The notes beneath the pieces were generated by a model. The model searched no databases, was not told where the DNA came from, and saw nothing but the letters and a program-made list of their open reading frames with translations. A stretch of DNA of 64,000 nucleotides, taken from Lustribacter sp965277075. GTDB taxonomy: Bacteria; Vulcanimicrobiota; Vulcanimicrobiia; Vulcanimicrobiales; Vulcanimicrobiaceae. Below are positions 46,994 to 57,973 of the stretch, piece by piece. Each line of letters begins with the position of its first letter. The first letter of the stretch is position 1. The DNA is taken from positions 3,410,001-3,474,000 of the forward strand of contig OZ255707.1 of assembly GCA_965277075.1 (NCBI GenBank), in the 5' to 3' direction. Made by a program: the position numbers and the translations under genes.

Positions 46994-47966
46994 TGCCGTT
47001 ACGTCGTCGTCCTCGACGGATGAAGTTGTGGCGGCGTTGCTCGCGCGCTCGTCCTTCATGTTCGTTTCGCATGTGAAACCGGACGGCGATACATTGGGCG
47101 CAGGGTTGGCGCTCGGTCTTGCGCTTAAAGCGATCGGGAAGCGCGTCGGGTATTTTCAGCAGGATCCGGTTCCCCGCAACTTGCGCTTCTTGCCGGATAC
47201 GGATTTGGTTTCGCGCGACGTGGCTTCAAATCTGCCGGCTGACACCCTGTGGGTGTTTTGCGATATGAGCGATTCGTCGCGCGCCGGCGAGTTTTTGCCC
47301 GAGATCGCCCGCGAGAACATGCTCAATATCGATCATCATCTCGGAAACTCGCGGTTCGCGGCACTCAACTACATCTTGGAAAAAGAGGCATCGACCGGGG
47401 CATGCGTACTGCGCGTTTTGAAGGCGATGCATGCGACGGTAACGCCGGAGATCGCGACGTGCATTCTTACGACGATCATGACGGATACCGGCGCGTTCAT
47501 GCACACGAATACGACCGCCGACGTTCTCACGATGTCGGCGGATATGATCGTTGCCGGGGCTGACAAGCCGCTGATCACCGAAGAAATCTTTGCGAACAAG
47601 CGCTTCGCGGCGACGAAGTTGTTGGGGACGGCGCTCTCAAAAGCACGGCTCGAAGAGAACGGACGCTATTGTTGGACGGTCGTCGATGAAGCGATGCTGC
47701 TCCTGTGCGGTGCCGATGGTGAAGATACCGAAGAGATCGTTCAACATCTGCGAGCGGTCGAGGGTGTCGAAGCCGCAGCACTGTTCAAAGACTTCGATGG
47801 TGCCGTGCGCGTGAGTTTGCGTTCGAGCGGCACGGTCAACGTCCAAGCGGCGGCAGCTGCGGTCGGTGGCGGTGGACACTTCATGGCATCGGGGTTGACG
47901 TACCCGGGCGATCTCACAGCAGCGATCGACGGCGTGCGCGCGGCGTTGAAGGCGGAAGGCTTATAA
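46986..47966 (+). CDS. nrnA: NrnA-type DHH-DHHA1 phosphoesterase (nanoRNase/pAp phosphatase)
   Basis: A 326-residue protein with DHH motifs: SHVKPDGDTLGAGLALGLAL, FCDMSD, NIDHHLGNSRFAALNYI, and the DHHA1 end VNVQAAAAAVGGGGHFMASG (GGGGH). It hydrolyses nanoRNAs and pAp. It overlaps rbfA; the operon order rbfA-nrnA-truB-ribF is conserved in many bacteria. Confidence 0.92.
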   Translation: MSSAVTSSSSTDEVVAALLARSSFMFVSHVKPDGDTLGAGLALGLALKAIGKRVGYFQQDPVPRNLRFLPDTDLVSRDVASNLPADTLWVFCDMSDSSRAGEFLPEIARENMLNIDHHLGNSRFAALNYILEKEASTGACVLRVLKAMHATVTPEIATCILTTIMTDTGAFMHTNTTADVLTMSADMIVAGADKPLITEEIFANKRFAATKLLGTALSKARLEENGRYCWTVVDEAMLLLCGADGEDTEEIVQHLRAVEGVEAAALFKDFDGAVRVSLRSSGTVNVQAAAAAVGGGGHFMASGLTYPGDLTAAIDGVRAALKAEGL

Positions 47967-47985
47967 CGGGCGTTCGTTCGTTGCG

Positions 47986-48852
47986 ATGCTCGGCTTTCTA
48001 AATCTCTTCAAGCCCGCCGGGCCGACGTCGACGCAGTTTGGTGCGGGGCTGCGCCGGTTGTATCCGACCGACGGCGGCAAGCTTGCGGTGGGGCATTTCG
48101 GGACCCTCGATCCGCAGGCCGCGGGCGTGCTGCCGATTGCGCTCGGACGCGCCACGCGATTGCTCTCGTTGATCGCGGACCGACGGAAGGCGTATGTGTG
48201 CACTCTCGTTCTCGGCCGTGCGACGGACAGCGGCGACGCGACCGGTCGCGTCACGCGAACGGCCGAGATTCCGCATGACGTTGACGCGCGCCTCGCGCTC
48301 GCGCTTGAGCGCTTCACGGGCGCGATCGATCAGGTCCCGCCCATGTACAGCGCGGTACATCACCGGGGGCAGCGGCTGTACGAACTGGCGCGGGCCGGCG
48401 CGGTCGTCGAGCGGCCCGCGCGCAGCGTGACAATTTACGCGCTCGCCGTACTCGGCCGCGAGGTTGACTGCGTGCGACTGCGCATCGCGTGCAGCGAGGG
48501 AACGTATGTACGTACGCTATGTGAGGATCTCGCGCTGGCGTGCGGAACCGTCGGTCACATGGGCGCCCTCTTGCGCGAAGCGGCGGGGCCGTTCGTACTC
48601 TACGAGAGCCGCACGTTGGACGAGGTCGCGGCGGATCCGATGGGGTCGCTCGTGCCGCCCGAACGCGTTATCCCGATTCCGACCGTCGTACTCGACGGCC
48701 GTCGTGCCACCGACTTTCGGGCGGGGCGGCTCGTCGCGCTTGATGCATTGCCGGCCGAGAAACACGTGTTCGTGCGCGATTCCTCGCGCGTGCTCGTCGG
48801 CATCGGGGAGACGGTCGGGGCGCTGTTGGCGCCACGGAAAGTGTTCCTGTGA
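47986..48852 (+). CDS. truB: tRNA pseudouridine(55) synthase
   Basis: TruB (288 residues) makes pseudouridine 55 in the T loop. LNLFKPAGPTSTQFGAGLRR, the catalytic Asp in GHFGTLDPQAAGVLPIALGR, and CSEGTYVRTLCEDLA are all present. A 19-nt gap follows nrnA, without a bridging frame or Shine-Dalgarno site. Confidence 0.95.
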   Translation: MLGFLNLFKPAGPTSTQFGAGLRRLYPTDGGKLAVGHFGTLDPQAAGVLPIALGRATRLLSLIADRRKAYVCTLVLGRATDSGDATGRVTRTAEIPHDVDARLALALERFTGAIDQVPPMYSAVHHRGQRLYELARAGAVVERPARSVTIYALAVLGREVDCVRLRIACSEGTYVRTLCEDLALACGTVGHMGALLREAAGPFVLYESRTLDEVAADPMGSLVPPERVIPIPTVVLDGRRATDFRAGRLVALDALPAEKHVFVRDSSRVLVGIGETVGALLAPRKVFL

Positions 48853-49787
48853 AATTGCACTACACGTTGCCGCGCTCCGAAGAATACCGCGCGGAGCGCG
48901 TACGGCACCCGTTGTGCGTCGCGATTGGTGTCTTCGACGGATTTCACCTCGGACATCAAGCCATCGTCCGCACACTGCTGCAAACCCGACGCGCCGGTGA
49001 GCGTACGGCGGTGATCACGTTCGTCGAGCACCCCTCGCGCTTGCTGCGCCCCGATGACGTGCCGCCGCAGATCGCGACGCTCGCCGAACGCATCAATGCG
49101 TTCGCGCGTTCGGGCATTGACGAGGCGTTCGTTCTGTCATTCGACAGCTCGTTCGCGGCGCTGACGCCGGAGCAATTCTTGCACGACGTCTTGATCGACG
49201 CGCTCGGCGTTCGCGCGATGATCGTGGGTGCCGGGTTTCACTTCGGCGCGAAACGCGCCGGCGATGTCGCGTTTGCACGCGCGTTTTTCAATGCACGGGG
49301 ACGACTCGCGGTCGGCGTCGAGAACGCATCGTACGAGGGCGAGCGCGTTTCGAGCACACGGATTCGCGCGGCACTCGCCGCCGGCGATATGGCGACCGTC
49401 GACGCGCTGCTGGGCTCATCGTACATCGTACGCGGGCCGGTGAGTTTCGGGGCTGGACGCGGCCACGATCTCGGTTTCCCGACGGCCAACATCGTCGTTT
49501 CGCCGGAAAAAATGCTGCCGCCCGACGGAGTGTACGCGATCACCGGGCGGCACGACGGACGCGACTATCCCGGGCTGGTTTCGATCGGAACCAATCCGAC
49601 CTTCGACGGGCGGGCGCGCACGGTCGAAGCATGGCTTCTCGACTTCAACGGCTCGCTCTACGGCGAAGAACTCGCGGTGCGCGACTTTCGCTTTCTCCGC
49701 GAGCAGCGGCGGTTTGCGTCGGTCGGCGAACTGCTCGAACAGATTCGCGCCGACGCGCAGGCCGTCCCGTTTCCCTCGTTCTCGTAG
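48849..49787 (+). CDS. ribF: Bifunctional riboflavin kinase/FAD synthetase
   Basis: A 312-residue enzyme making FMN and FAD. The N-terminal adenylyltransferase half has AIGVFDGFHLGHQAIVRTLL and the conserved YEGERVSSTRIRAALAAGDM; the kinase half has GRGHDLGFPTANIV and FDGRARTVEAWLLDFNGSLY. The GTG start overlaps truB. Confidence 0.95.
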   Translation: MKLHYTLPRSEEYRAERVRHPLCVAIGVFDGFHLGHQAIVRTLLQTRRAGERTAVITFVEHPSRLLRPDDVPPQIATLAERINAFARSGIDEAFVLSFDSSFAALTPEQFLHDVLIDALGVRAMIVGAGFHFGAKRAGDVAFARAFFNARGRLAVGVENASYEGERVSSTRIRAALAAGDMATVDALLGSSYIVRGPVSFGAGRGHDLGFPTANIVVSPEKMLPPDGVYAITGRHDGRDYPGLVSIGTNPTFDGRARTVEAWLLDFNGSLYGEELAVRDFRFLREQRRFASVGELLEQIRADAQAVPFPSFS

Positions 49788-49797
49788 GAGCCGCTCG

Positions 49798-50277
49798 ATG
49801 AAGCACCTGATCGCTTTTCTGGTCACCCTGCTTGCGACGGTCGCTCCTGCGCTCGCCGTTCCGCGCAGCGGCGACCACGCGCCCGCGCTCACCCTCGTCG
49901 ACACGAGCGGCAAGCTCGTGACGCTCGCGGCGCTCGTGGGCAAACCAGTTTATTTGAATTTTTTTGCGACCTGGTGCGGACCATGTCGCGTCGAGACGCC
50001 GAGCATCGTCGAGTTGAGCAAAAAGTTTCCCGCCGTGCGTGTGATCGGCATCGATGTCGGTGAAAGCGCGTCGAAAGCCAACGGTTTCGCTCACGATTAC
50101 AACGTGCCGTACACGCTCGCCGTCGACCCGGATACGACGACGCGTTCGAGTTACGGCGGCGGCGTCTACTTTCCGATCCACGTCTTCATCGACAAGCGCG
50201 GGGTGGTCAAAACGTATCGTCCCGGCGAGATGAGCGCAGCCGAGATCGCCGCCGCGCTCAGCGCCGTCGCGCGGTAA
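49798..50277 (+). CDS. Exported thioredoxin-like (TlpA/ResA) protein
   Basis: A 159-residue protein with a signal peptide (MKHLIAFLVTLLATVAPALA) and a thioredoxin fold: NFFATWCGPCRVETPSIVEL (CxxC) and the cis-Pro region YFPIHVFIDKRG. It probably reduces disulfides in the cell envelope, for example for cytochrome c maturation. GGAG lies 7-8 nt before the ATG. Confidence 0.85.
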   Translation: MKHLIAFLVTLLATVAPALAVPRSGDHAPALTLVDTSGKLVTLAALVGKPVYLNFFATWCGPCRVETPSIVELSKKFPAVRVIGIDVGESASKANGFAHDYNVPYTLAVDPDTTTRSSYGGGVYFPIHVFIDKRGVVKTYRPGEMSAAEIAAALSAVAR

Positions 50278-50292
50278 CGCACGATATCCGGG

Positions 50293-50886
50293 CTACTGCC
50301 CGCTTTGCGCCGGTGCCATTTGCGGCGGCGCCGCGGCGCACGAGTCGATGATCGACTGGACCTCGGCGTTGAGCGCGTTCGCGCGTTGCGTGAGTTCGTT
50401 CTGCACGGCGCTGTCGTAGGTCGAGCGCGCCGTTGCGAACGTCGGGGATGTCGTCGGGCCACATGACGTCAACGCCCGGCGCGCGAGTGCGAGCCGCTCT
50501 TCCATCTCGGATTGCGTCACGCTGGTGACCGCCGGCATGTAGGATAGCGGCTGCGGCGATACGTTGGGCGGCGCGTTCGTCGGTTGCGGCAGCGTCGGCA
50601 CATTACTCTTCGCGATCGCGTCGATCGCGCTGCGGCGCGCACGTTCGAGATCGCCCGCATTGTATTGCTGGATCGCGGCGGCGTACGAGAAGCTCGCGTT
50701 TTGCGCCGCGTGCGGATCAGACCCGGCCGCGCGACCGATCGCGATGAGTGCGTCGAAAATCGTACTGGCGGTCGGGTTGATCGCCGGCGGCGGCGAGGCC
50801 AACGGCAATGTGTGCACTTGCGCCGATGCCGCGCTTGCCAACGACAAGCACGCGACGATGGTGGCGATGGAGGCGATGCGTTTCAT
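50293..50886 (-). CDS. Exported hypothetical protein, Ala/Pro-rich
   Basis: A 197-residue protein with a clear signal peptide (cleavage near ASAQV), a helical region with a possible TPR-like hairpin (AAIQQYNAGDLERARRSAID) and a low-complexity Pro/Ala tail. The family is not recognised. It lies 7 nt after the Clp ATPase gene. Confidence 0.6.
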   Translation of the reverse strand: MKRIASIATIVACLSLASAASAQVHTLPLASPPPAINPTASTIFDALIAIGRAAGSDPHAAQNASFSYAAAIQQYNAGDLERARRSAIDAIAKSNVPTLPQPTNAPPNVSPQPLSYMPAVTSVTQSEMEERLALARRALTSCGPTTSPTFATARSTYDSAVQNELTQRANALNAEVQSIIDSCAAAPPQMAPAQSGQ

Positions 50887-50893
50887 GGAATCC

Positions 50894-52855
<1,962 letters not shown>

Positions 52856-52895
52856 CTCTGCCTACCCGGCACGGGGCGACCGGGTTTCGGAACGC

Positions 52896-53621
52896 CTATC
52901 GCGCCGGCGCGATCTCGTACTGAAGCGTGACGTTCGCCGCGACGTTGAGGTTACCGGGCGCGATTGTCGTCGGCGGCGGCGCCGCCGCGAGCGCCATGCG
53001 CATCAGCGGCACCGGCCGGACTCCCGCGTCGGCGCTCGGCGCGATCGAGAGAATGCGCACGAGTCGCACGCCGGCACCGGCGGCGAGCGCGCGCGCCTGC
53101 ACGACGGCGTCGGTCAGCGCAGCCGCTTGTGCGGCCCGTTCCGCGGCGAGCGGGTCGCGCAGCATGAAGTTCACACCGTTGACATTGGTCGCGCCGGCCG
53201 CGACACCGGCGTCAACGACGGCGCCGGCTCGTTCGATGTTGTCGATGGTCACGTTCATGGTGCGCGAAACGGTGTAGCCGTAGCGCTGATCGTTCGCCGG
53301 ATCGGGACGCGACGGGCGTGGCTGATACGTCAATCCGTACCCGGACGTCGCAACGGCGCTCGCCGGAAATCCAAGCTGCACCATCTTGGCGGTCAGCGCA
53401 TTGGCGATCGCGGCGTTGGCGGATGTCGCCTTTGCCGAGTCGCTCGCCATGGTTTGTAGATCGAACGAAACGACGGCCCGATCGGGCGCCGGTGTGACGG
53501 TCCCCGCCCCGCTTACGGTGAGGGTCGGCGTGCGAGCGGTTTCAGCCGCTGTTGCCGTCGAGGCGAACAGCGCGACAAGCGCGAGTGTCAACGATACGCA
53601 GACGAGACGGTCGGGCTTCAT
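52896..53621 (-). CDS. SIMPL-domain (DUF541) exported protein
   Basis: A 241-residue protein with a signal peptide (VSLTLALVALFASTATAAET) and the SIMPL/DUF541 fold: LTVSGAGTVTPAPDRAVVSF, then GYTVSRTMNVTIDNIERAGA, NGVNFMLRDPLAAERAAQAA. Homologs (YggE-like) act in oxidative or envelope stress. It is divergent from the YeaQ-like gene. Confidence 0.85.
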   Translation of the reverse strand: MKPDRLVCVSLTLALVALFASTATAAETARTPTLTVSGAGTVTPAPDRAVVSFDLQTMASDSAKATSANAAIANALTAKMVQLGFPASAVATSGYGLTYQPRPSRPDPANDQRYGYTVSRTMNVTIDNIERAGAVVDAGVAAGATNVNGVNFMLRDPLAAERAAQAAALTDAVVQARALAAGAGVRLVRILSIAPSADAGVRPVPLMRMALAAAPPPTTIAPGNLNVAANVTLQYEIAPAR

Positions 53622-53745
53622 GTCGTGACAACGAAAGCGGCGAACGAATCGTGCGCTGTTTTGGATGTTGTCATTTCGGGAAGGAATCCTTCTGCTGGCG
53701 GCCGCTAGATGCCGCGACCGGCGTACCAAAGAGGGGGAGACGCTC

Positions 53746-54009
53746 ATGGGAATTATTGGCTGGCTCATCGTTGGACTCGTCGCGGGTTTTCTCGCGAAAT
53801 TCGTCGTGCCGGGTGAGGGCCCCGGCGGCATCATCGGTGACATCGTCGTCGGTATCGTCGGCGCTTTTATCGGCGGCTGGGTCTTCAATCTCTTCGGTCA
53901 TGTCGGCGTCACGGGCGTCAACGTCGGCAGCATCGTCGTCGCTTTTATCGGCGCCGTGATCCTGCTCTTCATCGTTCGCGCGTTTTCGGGCCGTCGCACG
54001 GTCGTCTAG
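53746..54009 (+). CDS. GlsB/YeaQ/YmgE-family small membrane protein
   Basis: An 87-residue protein with three membrane helices and the family pattern GIIGWLIVGLVAGFLAKFVV, GGIIGDIVVGIVGAFIGGW. Members are often stress-induced. A GGGGGAG site precedes the ATG 53746, and a strong terminator follows. Confidence 0.85.
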   Translation: MGIIGWLIVGLVAGFLAKFVVPGEGPGGIIGDIVVGIVGAFIGGWVFNLFGHVGVTGVNVGSIVVAFIGAVILLFIVRAFSGRRTVV

Positions 54010-54027
54010 TACCGTACCGAAACGAGC

Positions 54028-54068
54028 CAGCAGCGCGCTCACCGTTCGGTGAGCGCGCTGCTGTTTTT
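54028..54068 (+). terminator. Rho-independent terminator after the YeaQ-like gene
   Basis: A perfect 16-bp stem (CAGCAGCGCGCTCACC / GGTGAGCGCGCTGCTG) with loop GTTC, followed by TTTTT. It is the clearest intrinsic terminator in the window and separates the YeaQ-like gene from the ferredoxin. Confidence 0.92.
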
Positions 54069-54160
54069 CGCGGCTCCGACCAAGGACGCAAGGACCACGG
54101 GCGGCGCGACCCGTACCACAAACAGCGATTACTCAACAAGCGAGGCTGTTTCACTCGACG

Positions 54161-54403
54161 ATGACGTACGTCATAACTGAACCCTGTATCGGCACGAAAG
54201 ACAAATCGTGCGTGGACGTTTGTCCCGTCGATTGTATCCACGGCTCGGACGACGACAAACAACTCTTCATCGACCCGGAAGTCTGCATCGATTGCGGCGC
54301 TTGCGTGTCGGCGTGTCCGGTCGAGGCGATCTACGCCGATTCCGACGTGCCCGATAAGTGGAAGACCTACATCGATCTGAATTCAACGTACTACAAAAGC
54401 TAA
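54161..54403 (+). CDS. fdxA: 7Fe-type ferredoxin
   Basis: An 80-residue ferredoxin with two cluster sites: CIGTKDKSCVDVCPVDCIHG and CIDCGACVSACPVEAIYADS. The pattern matches FdxA proteins with one 3Fe-4S (or 4Fe-4S) and one 4Fe-4S cluster. The partner enzymes are unknown. Confidence 0.92.
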   Translation: MTYVITEPCIGTKDKSCVDVCPVDCIHGSDDDKQLFIDPEVCIDCGACVSACPVEAIYADSDVPDKWKTYIDLNSTYYKS

Positions 54404-54415
54404 GGCGTTCGCGTC

Positions 54416-55201
54416 ATGCGGCCGCCCGGCCGCGACGCGCACGGATTGCGCTCGCGCGACGTCCATGTCTCTGTGAACGCTGAAGTTGTGACGGCGCCGG
54501 CCGGCTTCGATGCCGGACTGCCGGTCGCCGTTCGCGATGTGCGGAAAACGTACGACGGAAGCCCTTCGGTGATCGCGCTGGCCGGCGTGACGCTCGACGT
54601 TGCCGGCGGCGAGATGGTCGCGCTCGTCGGGCCGAGCGGCTGCGGAAAGAGCACGCTGCTCAACCTCGTCGGCTGCGTCGACTTGCCGACCTCCGGTGCG
54701 GTTTTCGTCGACGGAAGCGACACGACCGCGCTCGACGACGATGCCCTGACCGCGCTGCGGCGGGACCGCGTCGGAACGATTTTCCAATTCTTCAATCTGC
54801 TGCCCGCGCTGACACTCGAGGCGAATGTCGGTTTGCCGCTCGTGTTGCAGCACGTCGCGCCGGCGGAGATCGCAGCACGCGTGCATGCGGCGCTTGACTC
54901 CGTTGGTCTCGGCGACAAAGCGCGCGCATTTCCCGCCCAGGTTTCCGGCGGTCAACTCCAGCGTGCGGCGATCGCCCGCGCGATCGTTCACAAGCCTGCG
55001 ATCGTGCTGGCCGACGAGCCGACGGGGAACCTCGATTCGCAGAACGGTCAAAACGTCTTGCGTTTGTTGCGCGCGCTTGCCGATAGCGGACAGGCGATTC
55101 TGATGGCGACGCATAGCCCGGAAGCCGCGGCGGTCTGCGACCGCACGATCCGCATGCACGACGGCTTCATCCTTCGACAGGCTCAGGATGACAAACGATA
55201 G
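54416..55201 (+). CDS. ABC exporter ATPase, LolD/MacB/AttE type
   Basis: A 261-residue ATPase: Walker A VGPSGCGKSTLLNLVG, signature VSGGQLQRAAIARAIV, Walker B IVLADEPTGNLDSQNG and the H-loop THSPEA. It pairs with the FtsX-type permease downstream. The last residues (LRQAQDDKR) are encoded by the dispersed repeat CCTTCGACAGGCTCAGGATG, which has replaced or extended the native C-terminus. Confidence 0.92.
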   Translation: MRPPGRDAHGLRSRDVHVSVNAEVVTAPAGFDAGLPVAVRDVRKTYDGSPSVIALAGVTLDVAGGEMVALVGPSGCGKSTLLNLVGCVDLPTSGAVFVDGSDTTALDDDALTALRRDRVGTIFQFFNLLPALTLEANVGLPLVLQHVAPAEIAARVHAALDSVGLGDKARAFPAQVSGGQLQRAAIARAIVHKPAIVLADEPTGNLDSQNGQNVLRLLRALADSGQAILMATHSPEAAAVCDRTIRMHDGFILRQAQDDKR

Positions 55202-55396
55202 GCTCAGCATGATGTGCGACTGGTTCGTCCTTCGACAGGCTCAAAATGACAAACGATAGGCTCAGCATGACAACAACGAGCTCACGATGACAAACTTACG
55301 ATGACGATGAGACTTCTGTCACCCTGAGCTTGTCGAAGGGTGAGCTTGTCGAAGGGTGAGCTTGTCGAATCGTGATGCGCGGAGTTGGAGGTAGGC
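55171..55396 (+). repeat. Dispersed-repeat cluster between ABC ATPase and permease
   Basis: Two copies of CCTTCGACAGGCTCA..ATGACAAACGATAGGCTCAGC lie at about 55171-55209 and 55229-55267. Three tandem GTGAGCTTGTCGAAGG-type units follow in the opposite sense (55323-55370). The cluster also forms a chain of six mini-ORFs (ATG 55209, 55267, 55287, 55301; TTG 55330, 55362); neighbouring frames overlap or lie 2-7 nt apart, and the last stop lies 2 nt before TTG 55397. A GGAGGT site (55387-55392) precedes that TTG. Confidence 0.6.
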
Positions 55397-57973
55397 TTGA
55401 TAGCGCTTTTTCGAGCTCTCGTTTGGGGGCACGTTGCCGCGAACCGTTTGCGGAGCGCGGTGACGTTGATCGCCGTCGCGCTCGGCGTTGCGATCGCGCT
55501 CGCGATCGATTTGGCGAACGCCACGGCCGTCGCGTCATTTGCATCCAGCGTGAACGTGGTGTCGAACCACGTCAATCTCCAAGTGCTCGGCGTCGGCCGG
55601 GGGTTCGACGAACGGACGATCCTACGGGTGGAAAATGTCCCGGGCGTTCAGTACGCGAGCCCGACAATCGAAGACTCGCTCACCGTCGGCGCGCATCCCG
55701 ACGACCCGTTATCAGGTGAAATTTTGCGCGTGCTCGGCGTCGATCTGCTGCGACCGATTCCGGGTGACGCGCCGGTCGCGACGACACCGGGAAGCGTCGC
55801 GGCAAATACGGAGACGCCTGATCCGTGGGTGCTCGTGAACGGTCACGGCGCCTTTGTCAGCGCGCGCCTCGGGAAGAAGTACGGTTGGAAGCGTGGATCC
55901 ACGATCGACGCGATCGCCGGGGACCGCAACGTTCGCTTGCGTGTCGCATCGGTATTGCCGGACGGCGTGGTCGGGGTCGACTCGAGCGTCGTGTTCGTGG
56001 ATATCGCGACGGCGCAAGAGATCTTCGGGAAGGTCGGCCGGCTCGATCGCATCGATTGCGTCGTGAATCCGGTGCACCTCGCGGCGGTGACCGCAGCAGT
56101 CGCGCGCGTTCTCCCGCCCGGTGCGCGAGCGATCGAGCCGAAAGTGCGCACGAGCGAGATCACGCGTATGTTGCGGTCGTTCCAACTCAATCTTGCGGCG
56201 CTCTCGTACATCGCGTTGCTCGTTGGGATGTATCTCATCTATAACACTGTCGCGATCTCGGTCGTGCAGCGACGTCCCGACGTGGGCGCATTGCGCGCGA
56301 TCGGCGCGACGCGCCGGCAGATTTTCCTCACGTTTCTTGCCGAAGGGGCGCTCTTCGGCGTCGCGGGATCGCTCGTTGGGCTCGCGCTCGGTGCGGTGCT
56401 CGCGCAATTTTCGGTGAGTGCCGTGTCGCGGACGGTCGACACGATGTACGTCGCCTCGCACGCCGATCACGTTGTTTTCGCACCGCTCGTGTTGCTCAAA
56501 GCATTCATCATCGGCGTCGCGGCAGCTATCGTGGCGGCGCTCCTCCCCGCACGCGAAGCGGCGGCGACGGCCCCCGCGATCGCGATGCGGGCCGCGGGAT
56601 TCGAACGTCGTTCGCCACATCTCCCACGCAACTGCGCGATCGTCGGCGGGGCGTTGCTGATCGCCGGATACGCGTGCACGTTCGTGCCGCCGTTTGATGA
56701 CGTGCCCGTATTCGGCTACGCCGCGGGCTTGCTCATCATTTTCGGCGGGTCGCTTTTCGCGCCGCTCGCGATCGTGGCACTCTCACGCGCCGGCATCGCA
56801 TTCTTTGGGCGACGCTCCGCGGCGGGCGAGCTCGCGTCCGCCAATTTGGCGTCTTCGCCGATTCGCAACAGCGTTGCGGTCGCGTCATTGATGATTGCAA
56901 TCGCGATGATGGTCAGCGTCGCGATCCTGATTGGTTCCTTCCGCACCACGGTCGTCGCGTGGGCCGACGATACGCTTCGTGCCGATTTGTTCGTCAAGCC
57001 GATGGGGCTCGGCGACGCGTCGACCGACGCCACGTTCTCGCCTTCGGTTGCGTCGACGGTCGGGCGGTTACCCGGCGTCGCCGCAGTCGACACGTTTCGC
57101 GCGCTCGAAATCCCGTTCCGCGGCCGCATCACCAATCTCGGCGTGACGAACCTCTCGAGCATCGCGGCGCGAAACAAGCTGCGCTTCGTCGGCGTCGCCG
57201 ATCCGCAACAGCTGGCGCGAACGCTTCCCAACACGACGAACGTGCTCATCAGCGAACCCTTCGCGACGAAGTTCCATCTCGGTCGCGGAGACCGTTTCGC
57301 GTTCGATACGCCGGCGGGCAGCACGACGTTCACAGTCGCCGCGATCTACAACGACTACTCCTCCGACGCCGGCGTGATGCTCCTTGACGTCGGAACGTAC
57401 CGCCGGCTCTATCACGATTCGTCGATCAACTCGATTGCGGTGTACGCCGCGCCGGGCACCGACCTCCCGGCGTTACGAACAGCGATCATTCGCGGCACTG
57501 CACCGCTGCGCATCGATGCGCAAACGACGCGTGAGCTGCGCAAACTCGTAATCGCGATCTTCAACCGAACCTTCGCGATCACGTACGCGCTCTACATTAT
57601 CTCGATCACGATTGCCGTGCTCGGGATCGTCTCGACGCTCTTCGCGCTCGTCCTCGAACGGCGCCGTGAAATCGGTCTTTTGCGATATCTCGGACTGCGG
57701 TCGCGCGACGTGCGGCGCATGGTGTATGTTGAGGCGGGGTACATCGGCCTCTTGGGCGGCCTCGGCGGCGCAATCGTCGGCGTCCTGCTCGCACTGTTGT
57801 TGATCTTCGTGATCAATCGTCAGGCGTTCGGGTGGCTGATCGAACTGCACATGCCGTACGACTTCCTCGCCGAAGCGGTCGTGCTCGTCATTGTCGCAGC
57901 GTTGATCGCGGGCATCTACCCGGCCGGCGTCGCGGCTCGCATTCGGACCGCCGAAGCCGTGCGCTCCGAATGA
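55397..57973 (+). CDS. FtsX-family ABC exporter permease (two-domain, AttFG-like)
   Basis: An 858-residue permease with an N-terminal helix and periplasmic (MacB_PCD-like) region, then FtsX helices (YIALLVGMYLIYNTVAISVV; GALFGVAGSLVGLALGAVLA), a second periplasmic domain, and a final FtsX domain (YIISITIAVLGIVSTLFALV; ERRREIGLLRYLGLRSRDVR). The length suggests a fusion of two AttF/AttG-type permeases. TTG 55397 is favoured by the GGAGGT site over TTG 55385. Confidence 0.9.
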   Translation: MIALFRALVWGHVAANRLRSAVTLIAVALGVAIALAIDLANATAVASFASSVNVVSNHVNLQVLGVGRGFDERTILRVENVPGVQYASPTIEDSLTVGAHPDDPLSGEILRVLGVDLLRPIPGDAPVATTPGSVAANTETPDPWVLVNGHGAFVSARLGKKYGWKRGSTIDAIAGDRNVRLRVASVLPDGVVGVDSSVVFVDIATAQEIFGKVGRLDRIDCVVNPVHLAAVTAAVARVLPPGARAIEPKVRTSEITRMLRSFQLNLAALSYIALLVGMYLIYNTVAISVVQRRPDVGALRAIGATRRQIFLTFLAEGALFGVAGSLVGLALGAVLAQFSVSAVSRTVDTMYVASHADHVVFAPLVLLKAFIIGVAAAIVAALLPAREAAATAPAIAMRAAGFERRSPHLPRNCAIVGGALLIAGYACTFVPPFDDVPVFGYAAGLLIIFGGSLFAPLAIVALSRAGIAFFGRRSAAGELASANLASSPIRNSVAVASLMIAIAMMVSVAILIGSFRTTVVAWADDTLRADLFVKPMGLGDASTDATFSPSVASTVGRLPGVAAVDTFRALEIPFRGRITNLGVTNLSSIAARNKLRFVGVADPQQLARTLPNTTNVLISEPFATKFHLGRGDRFAFDTPAGSTTFTVAAIYNDYSSDAGVMLLDVGTYRRLYHDSSINSIAVYAAPGTDLPALRTAIIRGTAPLRIDAQTTRELRKLVIAIFNRTFAITYALYIISITIAVLGIVSTLFALVLERRREIGLLRYLGLRSRDVRRMVYVEAGYIGLLGGLGGAIVGVLLALLLIFVINRQAFGWLIELHMPYDFLAEAVVLVIVAALIAGIYPAGVAARIRTAEAVRSE

